A DNA stretch of 64,000 nt from Caprella mutica. Lineage: Eukaryota; Arthropoda; Malacostraca; Amphipoda; Caprellidae. Below are positions 11,220 through 22,693 of the stretch, piece by piece. Location: contig CANNZV010001842.1 of assembly GCA_947561585.1 (NCBI GenBank), forward strand, positions 1-64,000, read 5' to 3'. The position numbers and the translations under genes are program-made. Numbering within the stretch: the first letter of the stretch is position 1; each line of letters begins with the position of its first letter. The notes below the pieces were generated by a model. It had not been told where the DNA came from. It was given only the letters and a program-made list of their open reading frames with translations, and made no database searches.

Positions 11220-11411
11220 TCACCCAAGAGTTATAATTTGGCCTTGGTGGTAGGCTTTTTTTGATTGCGTGATTGTGTGTGGCAGGAGCACAAAATGTTT
11301 GTGATCTGATAGTAAGAGGGCTTCTGATAATCTCCCTCTCACTCTGAGAACAACACCAAGTCGATCAATGAAAGGGGAGAGAGTACTCAAGGCATCAGAA
11401 AGTGGCAACAT
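11220..11411 (-). pseudogene. BEL/Pao retrotransposon pol fragment
   Basis: A 63-codon open stretch reads LSPFIDRLGVVLRVRGRLSE then HKHFVLLPHT. This resembles the conserved block just before the integrase zinc-binding region of BEL/Pao polyproteins (general form LSPF-D--G-LRVGGRL...HP-LLP). No start codon context, LTR or further pol domain was found beside it, so it is an isolated relic. Confidence 0.6.
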
Positions 11412-12182
11412 TCTATTTTGAGAAAGTTATCTAATGGAATCTCCAGAGCATTCTATTTTTGATAAATCTTAATTACTCTTACTTTAACCATATCAAAATC
11501 ACAAAAATACTCTCTATGAGCCAGACTAGTTCCTCTGAACTGTTTAGTGACATCCTAATATTTAAAATCCACATCTCAACGATTTTATCCATGAATTAAC
11601 TCTATCATCTAGTTTAGAAATTAGGCATAGCTCCCTGTATCTAGTTCGTAGCGTAGAGGAGTCCGCTTTACATCTCTGGTAGTTCCTGTACATGATAGCT
11701 TAGATCAGTGGTTTCCAGACATTCATTTCTCACGAACCTGAACTGAAAATCACTGAAGATCCACGGACCACCATTCGATTTATATCGTATACAGTGTCTT
11801 TATTTCAGGAAATGAAAACGTAGTGATATAGTATATAATGGTCAAAATACTAGAGCAATATTATGCAATTATGGATTGTATAATAAAAATTGTAATATTT
11901 GAAAATACATTTTTTAATATTGGCTACAAAACGAAATAAAAAATTATTAGAATCCTTCTTGTAACTACAACATTAGTTATTACACATCGTATAGAATAGA
12001 ACAATTTTCTATACAAAAATAATAATTCATTCAATTACAAATAAATACAGTAGTAATATTATGATTTAATATTATGATAAATGTCTACCATAGAAACTCA
12101 AAGAAAACAGGGCATAGAAAATCTATTGAAGAGGGGTGGCTACTATACTATTTCGATATTATAAAAATAATAAAAAGTGAAG

Positions 12183-12378
12183 GATATGGTAAGTTCCAAA
12201 TTACCGGTCACTTCTATATCTTCGGTCATATAAGAAAAAACTATATAATAATTATTATTTAATTTTAATTGGTATCCATGATCATGAATACCAATAATAA
12301 TTGAATAATTATTATATATAGTTTTTTCTTATATGACAGAAGATATAGAACTGACCGATAATTCGGAACCTACCCTAA
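12183..12378. repeat. near-perfect palindrome (hairpin MITE), about 195 bp
   Basis: Left arm GGTAAGTTCCAAATTACCGG... and inverted right arm GGTAGGTTCCGAATTATCGG... match for about 90 bp each side of a very short centre near 12280. The arms include CTATATCTTC and ATATAAGAAAAAACTATATA. It sits just downstream of the hAT transposase stop. It would fold into one long hairpin; most likely a small palindromic MITE. Confidence 0.85.
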
Positions 12379-12420
12379 TATATCATTTTAAATTTTAATG
12401 AAGATGAACTCTAACATAAA

Positions 12421-14390
12421 CTAATCTGAAATATGATTTTGTTTTTTAGAAGATGAAGATTCAATTTGAAGAGAAGTTCTAGAAAGGGCGAGACGCATGT
12501 CGTGTAGAAAATCCAGCCTATTGCGGAGCCTGGTTTTCATGAGAACAAGAGTTGAAAATGCTTTTTCACACAAATAAGTAGTAGCAAAAGGAATTAATAT
12601 GGGAATCCTATTTTTGTAAGACGAGGACAATGACCTAATAAAGAAATCCAGAACTGACAAAGAGTTCGAGTTATTAATTCGTGACTCAACATCCTTCTCC
12701 CTCTCAGATCAATAATATCTTCTTTATTGTCACCCATGCAACAATCGAATCAGGATCAACAATGATGGGATTTCTGACCCAATTGTGAATACCGAGGCCA
12801 TCCAAACAAAAATACCGCGAAAACGACGTTTGCAGAGTTTCCAAATGCTCACGTATTTCACTCAGCAAAACAGTTTGGAGATATTCTGTTTTTCGAGCCA
12901 CATCACCTTCCTTCACTTATTCAGACAACAGCGTAAAGTTCGTGAAACACTTCTGCTCTATCCTCCTTTACCACAATTTTAACTTTTCTACAAAGATTTC
13001 TAACGATTCAGCAGCTGACACAATTATGGTATTTGGACCTTGCATGGATTGATTCATTATGTTCATTGACTCAAAATTGTCTACCAAGTAACTTAATGAA
13101 CACATGAATTTTTCATCTCCAAATTTTTCAGAAAGTGTCACATTCTTCTCCTTGAGAAAAATAGACACTTCTGTTTTCAACTGATATAACCGTTTCAACA
13201 CATGACCCCTTGACAACCAACGGATTTCAGTTTTGGGTACAATAAAACATCATATTCTGATCCAATTGCTTTCTGATCCAAAATATTCTGATCCAAAAAT
13301 CCGATGGTTCACTGCCCTGGCTCTCAAAAAGTTAACAATTCTAACTGAATTCTCAAGTACATTTTTGAGATTTGAAGGCAAAGTCTTAGATGCGAGTGCG
13401 TATCGATGAAAGAACAGTGTGTCGCAGTGACTTGAGGAGCCTCTTTCTTTACCAATGCAGCAAACTATGATCTATTTCCAAGCATTGCAGGTGCACCATC
13501 ACAACAGACACTTCCTAACTTTCCTAATTAAAAGAATTAAAAAAGAAGTAATTAAAATAAAAATGTCCACTGCCTTTGTTGTGGTTGATAGCGGTTCACA
13601 AAATAGAAAATCTTCTTTAATGTCTTCCATATGAACATAGCGAGCATATATAAGCAACTGGGCCATTTGTGACAGATCAGTACTTTCATCAATTTGTATG
13701 CTAAACAGGAAATTGCTATTGGAAATTTCTTGTATAACCTGCTCCAAAACATTGAATGACATATCAACAATTCTTTGAATAATATAATTTAAAAATATAT
13801 ATAATTATATATATATATATAATAAATAATAATAATTTCCTTTGAAATTATTAATACTGCCCAAAATACCAAATTAGTTTGAAATGGGTTTGAAAAAGGA
13901 AAAATATTGTAAATTCATTAATTGTATAACATATTGGAAATTTAGTAAAATATAACTAATGTATCATTGTTAATGTGCATCATGTAACAATTTTTATAGA
14001 TATATTCTTGAGTGAATCACGTTATTCGATAACGGTATTTTTGCCAATTGTTACTTAGCAACAGCTCCACAAGCAGTTTCAGTCATTGCTAACGCACATG
14101 GCTTGATCAGTCTTTTACCGAGTGTATGAGGTTTTTCTCTTTTGCAATCATGTATGCAACCTTCTTTGATATTTCAATGAATTTTATGGAATTTGGAGAG
14201 TGTTTTGGTGCATTTGTTGCCGAATCAAATACATCTTTCATTGCAAGAAACATTTTCGGAGATAGAGAAGCCTTCTCTGGATGAAGTGAAGTTAGATGTT
14301 TACGTAGTTTTGATGGTTTCATGCTACTATTTGCCAAAACTCGACCATATAAAAAGCACTGTGGTTTCTGTTCATTCGAAATAGTAACAT
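12421..14390 (-). pseudogene. hAT transposase relic (ZBED5/SCAND3-like: BED finger, DUF4371, dimerisation domain)
   Basis: On the minus strand, in order: a BED-type zinc-finger region (EQKPQCFLYGRVLANSSMKP, then LRKHLTSLHPE; the usual second Cys is Tyr) at about 14370-14270; a DUF4371 region (FSIQIDESTDLSQMAQLLIY, then IKEDFLFCEPL) at 13762-13499; a central block (GAPAML-like, then LASKTLPSNLKNVLENSVRI) at about 13500-13320; RWLSRGHVLKRLYQLKTEV at about 13225-13160; and the C-terminal dimerisation domain (IPFATTYLCEKAFSTLVLMK) at 12660-12421. The order is complete, but it has several frameshifts and stops, so it is inactive. The LTR insertion at 14391 cuts it just before the BED finger. Confidence 0.85.
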
Positions 14391-14392
14391 GG

Positions 14393-14628
14393 TGATAGAA
14401 CTCTTTATTTTCTAGTTCAATAAGTTCTTTGCCTAAGGTAACTTGCAGAAGTATACTACAACTTTCTTTAGTCTTAGGGCCTGAAGAAGCCTTATGGTTG
14501 AACAATTTAGTAATTGAGATAAGAGAGTAGATAAATGGGGATAATAAAACACTTGTAAGAAACGAAACATTCACTATTCAATACTGTCGATAAAATTTAG
14601 TACAACAAATTTTTGAGTCTAAGTAAGA
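14393..14628 (-). repeat. truncated LTR (3' part) of the deleted errantivirus-like copy
   Basis: About 236 bp match the start (plus-strand view) of the two full LTRs, from TGATAGAACTCTTTATTTTC to AAGTAAGA. The sequence then jumps directly into the leader sequence that begins AGTTCAGCTCGCC. The junction carries a few bases of shared sequence (AGTT), as in a microhomology deletion. The left edge abuts hAT coding DNA. Confidence 0.85.
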
Positions 14629-15592
14629 GTTCAGCTCGCCTTGTTATTGTGTTGTGTCCTGTAAGGTTATTGCACTGGCTCCAAGCTCTCACGTGCTCTT
14701 CTCTGCTGGACTGGTTGGTTCTCTTGAATTTAACTGTACTGGCTCCAAGCTCTTATGTACAATCATCTGCTGATCCGTTTGCTTCCCTTGAACTGAACTG
14801 TACTGGCTCCAAGCTCTTATGTACAATTCTCTGCTGATCTGGTTGATTCTCTTGAACTGAACTGTACTGGCTCCAAGCTCTTACGCACACAATCCGTTGA
14901 TTTAGTCAGCTCTTTTGATCGTCAGTATACTGGCCCCTGGCTCTTACGTACACCACCTGTTAATCTAGTCAGCTCTCTTGAACGTCACTGTACTGGCTCA
15001 CAGCTCTTACGTACTTAGAATTTGACGAGCAGGTATTTTAACCTTTGAGTAACTGACCTTATGTTCTTCCTAGTGTTCTCTGTTTTAGCTGAACTCGTAT
15101 TTCTTAGCCCAGCCTTTCAATAAAGCTGGTCCAGATCTCACGATCTCTCTTGATGGACTTATAATACGTATTAGGACCCAATCCTCACGGATTTACTTGC
15201 AGATCCGTTCCGTATAAGGCTAAGGTACGGTTCACTATGTTATTTGTCCGGTAGGTTTCTAAATTCTTACCGGTATCACCTCTTCTGTCGGGTGATGTTG
15301 TAACAGATCTCCCTGTAGATCTTGCTAACTGGTTCCGTGAGTTGAGTGCTAAGCTGCAGAGTCCACTATACTTCAATGTGTAAGTGGAACTGGTTTGTTC
15401 CCGCCTTAGCTGCACTCTCTAGTCTCCCACTCAAAATGTTGTAGTGGTTCGGCGCGTTAAAACGACACTATTTTAACACGGAGTTTTATTTCACCTCTTA
15501 ACTCTTGACTCTTATTGTTATTTTCTCCCAGATATCTTCTCTCTCAATCTATGTTAACCGATAACTATCATCAAGCCCCACGTTGGGCGCCA
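14628..15592 (-). other. leader and primer-binding site of a deleted element copy
   Basis: This segment is nearly identical to 24463-25427 of the main element. It ends (15575-15592) in the same Lys-type primer-binding site next to the shared inner LTR. Gag, pol and env are absent, so this unit is LTR-leader-truncated LTR. Confidence 0.85.
14674..15030 (-). repeat. 64 bp tandem repeat, 6 copies, in the leader of the deleted copy
   Basis: ACTGGCTCCAAGCTCTTA-like cores recur at 14674, 14738, 14802, 14866, 14929 and 14992, a spacing of 63-64 bp. The same block occurs at 24509-24865 in the full element. Confidence 0.95.
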
Positions 15593-15593
15593 G

Positions 15594-16270
15594 TGATAGA
15601 ACTCTTTATTTTCTAGTTCAATAAGTTCTTTGCCTAAGGTAACTTGCAGAAGTATACTACAACTTTCTTTAGTCTTAGGGCCTGAAGAAGCCTTATGGTT
15701 GAACAATTTAATAATTGAGATAAGAGAGTAGATAAATGGGGATAATAAAACACTTGTAAGAAACGAAACATTCACTATTCAATACTGTCGATAAATTTTA
15801 GTACAACAAATTTTTGAGTCTAAGTAAGAGTTGAGACGAGGGAATTTCTCACGAGAGAAGTTGGTCACATCTAGGAATCCGGTTTCACACTCTCCTTCTA
15901 GTTAGGTGATAGATCCTTATATACCTTAACTACTTTCCAAACTTCTAGGTACAAGGTTAGGGTACGTCAAGGTTTTGAGTTAACTTTTGGCGTTTCATTG
16001 TGTTAGTACGGATACCACTAATTGCTTTGTTGTTCTAGCGAAAATTCTTGCAGGTAATTAGATGAATTCTTGCAGTTAATTAGAGGTTCCATTGTGTTAG
16101 CAACTAATTACCACTAATTGTCTTGTTGTTCTCGCCTGAATTCTAGCAGGTAATTAGAGGTAATTAGACACTCGCTATCATAAAAACATTTTGTTAACAT
16201 AGTATATTATTTTCTAATAGAATATAATATAATATTTTATTTGAATATTTTATTAATTATTCTTCCCTCA
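15594..16270 (-). repeat. 3' LTR of the errantivirus-like element (shared with the deleted copy)
   Basis: On the minus strand it starts TGAGGGAAGAATAATTAATA and ends AATAAAGAGTTCTATCA, giving TG...CA ends with an AATAAA just before the 3' end. A TATATAAG box lies at 15916-15923. The shared sequence extends four further bases (TATC) beyond the TG, so the exact edge is uncertain by a few bases. Confidence 0.85.
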
Positions 16271-16973
16271 GATAAACTCCTTAAACAACAATGTTTATAC
16301 TCTTGATCCAAATTGCATAGTAATAGAAAATATGTGTTGTGTTTGTGTGTGTTTATGTTCTGTCTTCCATGGTCCTTGCGGATGAGCTGCTGGGCTTCTG
16401 AGGACTAGTGAAAGGTCACGTCCTTGCAAGGTAGGTTCCAGGTCTGTGACTGCACTTGAATTGCAGTCTTCTAGCCTTTTGCTGAGTTCCTCCCAACCAG
16501 TTATGTCATTGCGATTGGTTACGCGTGTTGTAGTTCGGAGATCGAAAGGTTTACTCAGGAACGTGTGTATGGTGTGTATGGAATGAACAAATCAATTAAT
16601 ACATTATACAACTTAATCAATTAGTTTAGCTATTTGTGATTGACCTTTAAACTTAGCCTTGGACGAAGAAGGTGTGTGTTAATCACCAACCATTGTCTTC
16701 AACGTGGTTCCATGAATAAAGTTATGCAATACACAAATAACTAAACATGTATTTCATATTTAACCATTTCACATATTATATTCATTATTACAATAGCTAT
16801 ATGTATATTCAAGAGTTTTGCACATTATATATTTAGCATCAATATTCTTAACCTTATTTAATACTACTTGGTTAGTTCAAACAATCATGATTATATATAA
16901 AGCGTAAAGGATATAGCATAATATAGTATCCTTAATAATATTATGTCAACCTTAAGTCTTGGTCAGAACCTGT
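16271..16973 (-). other. 3' non-coding region of the errantivirus-like element
   Basis: About 700 bp between the last open frame and the 3' LTR. It contains a GT-rich patch (TGTGTTTGTGTGTGTTTATG near 16335). No strong polypurine tract lies directly at the LTR edge; GGGAAGAA just inside the LTR start is the best purine run. Confidence 0.5.
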
Positions 16974-17366
16974 TTAGTAGTTATTATAAGCTTTCAATGG
17001 AATTTCAGTTACACTGTTTTGGGAGTCAGAGAGTGAAGGATATAACTTAGTTTTGGTGTTGGTCCCTATTGTCCTTGACGATTGTTTTGACCTATTAGAG
17101 TCTCGTGGCCTATTTCTAGTACGGTTCCTTATTGTCTTTACCGATTTCTTCACTTTCTTACTTCCTGCTGTTAGTCTCTTACCTACTGAAGATCTGACTG
17201 AGCTGGCACTGTTTAAACTTTTCAATGATATATTGTCTACGTCATTCCTAATCTTTCCCAATTTGTGTCTCACTCTACGGAAACTGTTTCTCAATGGCAA
17301 GGTTAGTGAGTCTCTAGACGAAAATGTCTTCCCTGTTTCTAAGTCCCTGTCCTGAACTCCTTTCCT
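16974..17366 (-). other. basic open frame directly after env, same frame
   Basis: After the env TAA the same frame stays open for about 130 codons to 16974. It is very basic and Ser-rich (examples: RRVRHKLGKIRND, GSKKVKKSVKTIRNRTRNRP). It could be a long cytoplasmic tail cut off by a recent stop mutation, a readthrough extension, or a separate small RNA-binding protein made from a spliced mRNA. No ATG lies near its start. I do not recognise a family. Confidence 0.45.
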
Positions 17367-19147
17367 TTATCTATATTTAAGGAAATAAAGAATCAATACC
17401 AATAACAAATTTATGATTACCAATACTAATAAACTTCCTTGTGTTACTATCGAATAAGTTTGTACCTCTTCGATGGTGAGATCCATGTCATCAAAAGGTA
17501 TTACGAATGGATTATTGGATGGTAATTCATCTATCAATTCTTTTATAGTTTCATGGACTGTGAAACTTTCATTTATATTTATAATTGGTAAGTCTGTGAT
17601 ATCAAACGGGTTTTTCCTCTTCTCTGTCACTAAACGTTCAATATCTATTTCATGTCTCAGTTTTGCATGCCATGTTACCTGCTCAGTTTTTATGTCACAG
17701 TTAAGTGGCACGTAATGTAACCCTAATAAGTTATCTCTCACTATACCTGTTGGACATTCTAACTCAATAGGCATTCTAGTCACAGTGTATATTAGTCGGT
17801 TAGTTGTTGTGCTTTCCAAGTAAAATCCATCTTTTGTTCCTAATTTCTTAAAGTTACAAAGTTGAACTATTGTTTCGACGTCACCTAAAAATGCAGCTAA
17901 TTCACATGAACTGTGATTAAATATCCACATTGGTTCTGTCGTTCGTAATATATGCGTTTGATTATCTAATGAATATAAGTTGTCTTGTCTGTACTTATAT
18001 ACTGTTTACCATCAAACAAAAACGTGTTCTGAACGATTGGTATGACTAACCTGTTTTCCAACTTCATTGGGTGAGGAGTTAACGTTACTACCTTATATTT
18101 CTGTTTATATACTAATGGGATTTGTGCCATGAATTCTAGTCTTCCTAGATTCTTAATAGTTATGTAAGCAAGTAATTGATCTATCGTAAATCTATCTATA
18201 TTTTCTATAGGAAATTCTAACTCTGGATAAAACTTGAGTCCCTCTTCTACGACTGCTATAATTGTTTTAACGTCTAACATAACGGTATTCAAGTTTCCCG
18301 ATCTAAGTAACGTCAATGTATTCTCTGTGATTCGAATTAGTATTATAGCTTGGAGACAAGCCTGTTTCAACTGGTCGAAGTTCCAGTTAAACATCTGTCT
18401 ACGTTCACTATTTTCTAGAGCATTGTTTAAATTTTTCAAGATCACTTTTACGTCTCTAATCGAATCTGACGTATTCTTAGCTAGCATGTCAATACGGCTA
18501 TTAGTGATATGAATCTTATTATCTACCTTTGAGATATTTTCGTTTATAGTTTTAATCTCGTCAGTGTGATCGGTCCCTCCAAATAGAGATCCGACTACTC
18601 CTCCCCCTATTGCTCCTACTGCTAATCCAACTCCCAGTCCTACAAAAGCTTGTGGGTCATTAGGATTAACTATACCCTGCGGTCTGGCTTCACCTAGATA
18701 CGAGGCTACGTTATTTGGATTGTCATTATTTTCGTTGTCCAACATAGTCCAGGTTTTGTTCAGTCTTTGTTGCAGTTTTCCATAATTTGCGTTTATTTCG
18801 TCGTGTAAACTATAACACAGCATATTGAAATTTAGATAATCTACAATTTCTATGTAAGACATTTCTATCTTAAAAAGTACAAATGAGATTCTACGAACAA
18901 AAAGATCATTCTCCTTAACACTACCTAGAACCATCGAACCAAGAAGAGACTCTATGGTTTTGTGTGTTAAATGGAGGTTCAGAATTATCTGTTTGCATAA
19001 ATCTGTGACGAACTTTAATTGAATTGGAGCTAAAAGCATCACACCTTCCGTCCTGGCCGATCCAGCCAAGCTGACATAGGTACTACGTCTGCCGCCAGGG
19101 TTGCACAACAGACACAGCTGAGTGCGGCGATGGCCTGGGGCGCCCAC
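17367..19147 (-). pseudogene. env: env, baculovirus-F-like fusion glycoprotein, frameshifted
   Basis: Two open frames (19147-17966 and 17930-17367) overlap in homology and are separated by one indel near 17975, so the product is broken. The first contains a Gly-rich hydrophobic stretch (GLGVGLAVGAIGGGVVGSLF) like a fusion peptide, followed by a heptad-rich helix. The second carries conserved Cys residues in the pattern of the Baculo_F family and ends in a membrane anchor (SLLVLVIINLLLVLILYFL) followed by KYR and a TAA. The true N-terminus is unclear: upstream of about 19030 a hydrophobic signal-like stretch is in another frame, and the open frame has no ATG at its start. No clear furin site was seen before the fusion peptide. 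Confidence 0.8.
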
Positions 19148-19260
19148 ACTGAAAGGTCCACATGTGTTAAATCTAGTACATATATATATATATCTTTATA
19201 GTAACTTACATTCTATTTTCAATACATTATTTCTTATACATTAAATTTACTCCCATTACA

Positions 19261-22200
19261 TTACCGGGGCCTTAAGTTATACGTTCGCTTCATTTTAGGC
19301 TTGGTTATCGTTTTTACTCCTTTTTCAGCTTCTATCTCTACTTCATCGGGTTTTATTTGTATCGCATGTCTGGCAATTAATTTGTCCGGATGGATCACGT
19401 ATGTCTCCGTTGATACTACTTTTCGTATTTTTATCCTGTTTCCTTGTTTGTCCGCGACAACGAACGGCCTTGTTATTGGCATATCTAGTTTTCGATGACT
19501 AACTTGTTTTTTCAGATTAGCATATACACGACTGCCTACCGTTATATCTTTGTTTGTTCAATTTTGATTAGTATTTTGCGTCACGGTTGCCTGAATTTTC
19601 TCCAGATGCTTTTTACAAAGTTCCCGAATCTGCGTAACTTGCCTTAGTCTAATAGCTAGATCATCTTCACCATAATCTAGACGCGGCGGTACCAACGACT
19701 CTGTCGGGCTGTCGAACCCAAATAACGCAAAGAAAGGTGTTTCTCCTAACGAAGCGTTATAACTGTTATTGATTGCTAATTGAATGACTGGCATTAGTTC
19801 GTCCCAGTCGTTTACTGCTAGCGTGTTCGTATATATCCTAAGCAATTTTGTCGTCTCCCTATTTATTCGTTCTGCTAAACCTTGAGACTGAGGATGATAC
19901 GGAACTATTTCCTTCTTCTTGATGTTATAATACTGGCAGAATTTTGCCATTTTTTCTCCTACATATTCAGGTGCATTGTCGCTTAGCAATACCTCGAATG
20001 ATCCATATTGCGCTATCACCATCCTCAGGGCTTCTAGAATACTGTCTACTTCTTTATTTGGGATTGGCCATAAGACCGTATACCTTGTGCAGTAATCTCT
20101 ATATGATATTATATACCGATTACCTTTCTCCGTGATTGGTAACGGTCCGAGGATATCTGTTGTGACCGCTGAGAACGGTTTTCCTGGAATGGGATATTCA
20201 CCTTGCGGTATGGGTTTCGGGGTGGTTTTCGCTCTCAAGCACGGCTCGCATTGCGCGATAAACCCCTCTATTAGATTAGTTTCCTGTTTGTTGTAGAAAC
20301 TTTTCCGGAACGTCTTCATGGTCCTTCTTTGTCCCTTATGCCCCGCGGTTGTATCGTTATGTACTATACTGAAAGCTTAGTGCATCAGATTGTCGGGTAT
20401 ATACGGTACTAGATAAGTATCTGTTAAATGGTGTGCTCGCGTAATTTTACGGACAACGTAATTTATACCTCTTAGTATTTTATACTGCTCTAACTTACCC
20501 GTTGTGTCTATTTTGGTTTCTTTCATGTCTTTTCTTATCCTTTGACATTGTAGATCCTTTTTCTGTCCCTTTCGTAGTTCTAATTCCGTCCAGCTTACCT
20601 TAGATGGTAGGTATGATTGTAACCCTCCTTCCTCTTGGTCACTGGTTTCGGTTTCCCCGTTCTGGGTTTCTGGTTCCCCGTTCTGGGTTTCTGTTTTCCC
20701 GTTCTGGGTTTCATCCAATGCATTCACCTTCTCAATCAGTTTTTCATCCAGCGATAACGGTACATCCTCACATTGCTTCTCTATCTCTACTAGTCTTGAT
20801 AATACATCTGCAAACAGGTTTTCCTTACCCGGTAGGTATTTTAACTGTATCTTATACTCTTGAGCTAAAAGCATCCAACTGTTAATTGCGTGATCCTTCG
20901 TTGTTTTGTGGATGATGTTTATCAACGGCTTATGGTCACTGTAAACAGTGACGTTGTAGTGGAGTATCAGTGTCCTGAACTGCTCCAATGCAAAAATCAG
21001 TGCTAAGGCCTCTCTTTTGGTGGTGGAGTACTGCCTTTGACCGCTGTTGAGACTCTTCGATACAAAGGAAATAGGGTGCAGTATCCCCTGTTTGGTTTGC
21101 ATCAAAACCGCACCTAGACCCCTGTCCGAAGCATCGGTGAAGAGGAACCAGTCTTTTCCGAAGTCAGGAAAAGCTAATACAGGTGGAGAACATAGTTTCT
21201 CCTTCAGCGTATCTACTGCCTTCTTTTCTTCCTCTCCCCATTTAAACTTTATTCCCTTCTTAAGGAGCTGATACAAAGGGTCTGCTATTTGTGCGAACTG
21301 TCGCACGAAACGCCTGTAGTAGTTGGTTGCTCCAAGGAATGACTGAACGGTTTTCCTTGAGGTTGGGTAGGATAGATTTTTCACGCTTCTGATCCTTTCT
21401 TCATTCATCTTAAGACCGTCTCGATTTATAGTGTATCCTAGGAATTTGACTTCTGTCGTGAAGAAATCACATTTCTTTACTTTAATCTTTAGGTTAACTT
21501 CTGCCAACCTTGTTCAATTCCCTGTAGTCAAGACAGGGCCTTATGCTTCCATCGGGCTTTTTTACGATCAATATGGGTGCGTTGTAGTTGCTCTTCGACT
21601 TGTGAATTATCTTCTCCTTTAATAATTTCTTGATTTCCTTGTTGAGTGGTTCCTGTTCTGCCACTGGTATCTAATAAGGTCTTTTGTTGACTATCTCGTC
21701 ATCCGTAAGTGGAAGTTGCAGTTGCTCTCCTAGGTAATGGCCTAGAGGCTCTCCTTCCTGCCAACATACCTGTCGGTAGGTGTTGAGTAGCTTCAGCACC
21801 CTCGACTTCATCTCCTTATTTGGACATCTTATGTCTTCCATCCTTAAAGGTGGCTGCTCCTGTTGTCCTTCTCTCTCCGGTTGACCTACGTCCTTTGACG
21901 TTAGTTGATTTATTTTTTCTGAACTTACCACTTCTGCTGTGGATAGCAGCGATCCTTGTTTCCAGACGACATCGTGATCTATTAAGTTAGCTACACTTAT
22001 CACAATTTTATTTCCTTCCACCTGCGTCACCGTGTTGGCAATTACCACTCCGGTCCTGGTTTGACGACGGTGGACCAGAATCTCCTGTTGATCCCGTAGT
22101 CCTTTTGCTGAAATATGGCAGGTGAGGGTATTCACCGAATTAGCCGGAATTTTAAGAGATTCCTTGAGATGTATGTTCCTGGGTGTTTCTACTATCCCTC

Positions 22201-22693
22201 TATCTTCTCTGTTTTCCTCGATTACATTTATTTTGGCATGAGTTTCTCCATATTCAAATTCAGTAGATAAAATCTGCATGCTCATTTGGGTTAGCTGAGG
22301 TTCTTTTCCTTGACTTTCCCCTTTATTCGTAAAGTTTATCTTCTGTTCTGGGAAATTTAATATAGTATGCTGTAACACGTTCATTCCAAGTAGGATCTGA
22401 AATTTGAGGTCTCTGTTATTCTTGAAGACAAGGAATTCCCCTAGAAATTGTCCTCCTGGAGTTTTTATTACTAACTCCAACTTTCCTTTAATTGGGATTT
22501 CTTTACTTTGAGCGTCTAACACTCTTCTATTTTGTGGTTTCAATTTAATTCCTTTACCCATTTTATCTATCAATTTCTCGCTGAGAAGGCTTATTGTTGG
22601 GCTGGTATCTATAATTCCTCTTCGTTTTTGACCGTTAAAGATAATTCTTACTGTGGGACTATGCCTCCTTCCGGCGTCTTGTGCTCCTCTTAG
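19261..22693 (-). pseudogene. pol: pol (protease, RT, RNase H, integrase) of the errantivirus-like element, broken
   Basis: It follows gag in the same frame after UGA. Protease: GIIDTSPTISLLSEKLI near 22600, with DTS where the family has DTG. A TAG stop is at 21671. RT: NAPILIVKKPDGSIRPCLDY near 21560, then a deletion at about 21512 that changes frame and removes the catalytic core including YxDD; the thumb resumes (VKKCDFFTTEVKFLGYTI). RNase H: FTDASDRGLGAVLMQ, KREALA, YSDHKPL and ADVLSR (about 21150-20790). A linker has a Gln-Asn-Gly repeat. A TAA is at 20377. Integrase (about 20360-19560): HH-CC finger, then Asp in TDILGP, Asp in LSDNAPEY and Glu in LAERINR. A TGA is at 19558, then a C-terminal tail to 19261. 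Confidence 0.9.

Noticed and set aside
12074..12262. 62-codon plus-strand frame
   Set aside because: It runs into the palindromic MITE and opposes the hAT relic; no coding evidence.
14613..14837. Plus-strand frame with repeated Leu/Ser/Cys-rich sequence (also at 24430-24672)
   Set aside because: It is on the strand opposite to the element's transcription and simply reads through the 64 bp tandem repeat.
15185..15415. 76-codon minus-strand frame, identical at 25020-25250
   Set aside because: It lies in the untranslated leader of the LTR element and starts at GTG, not ATG. Its identity in both places is explained by the leader duplication.
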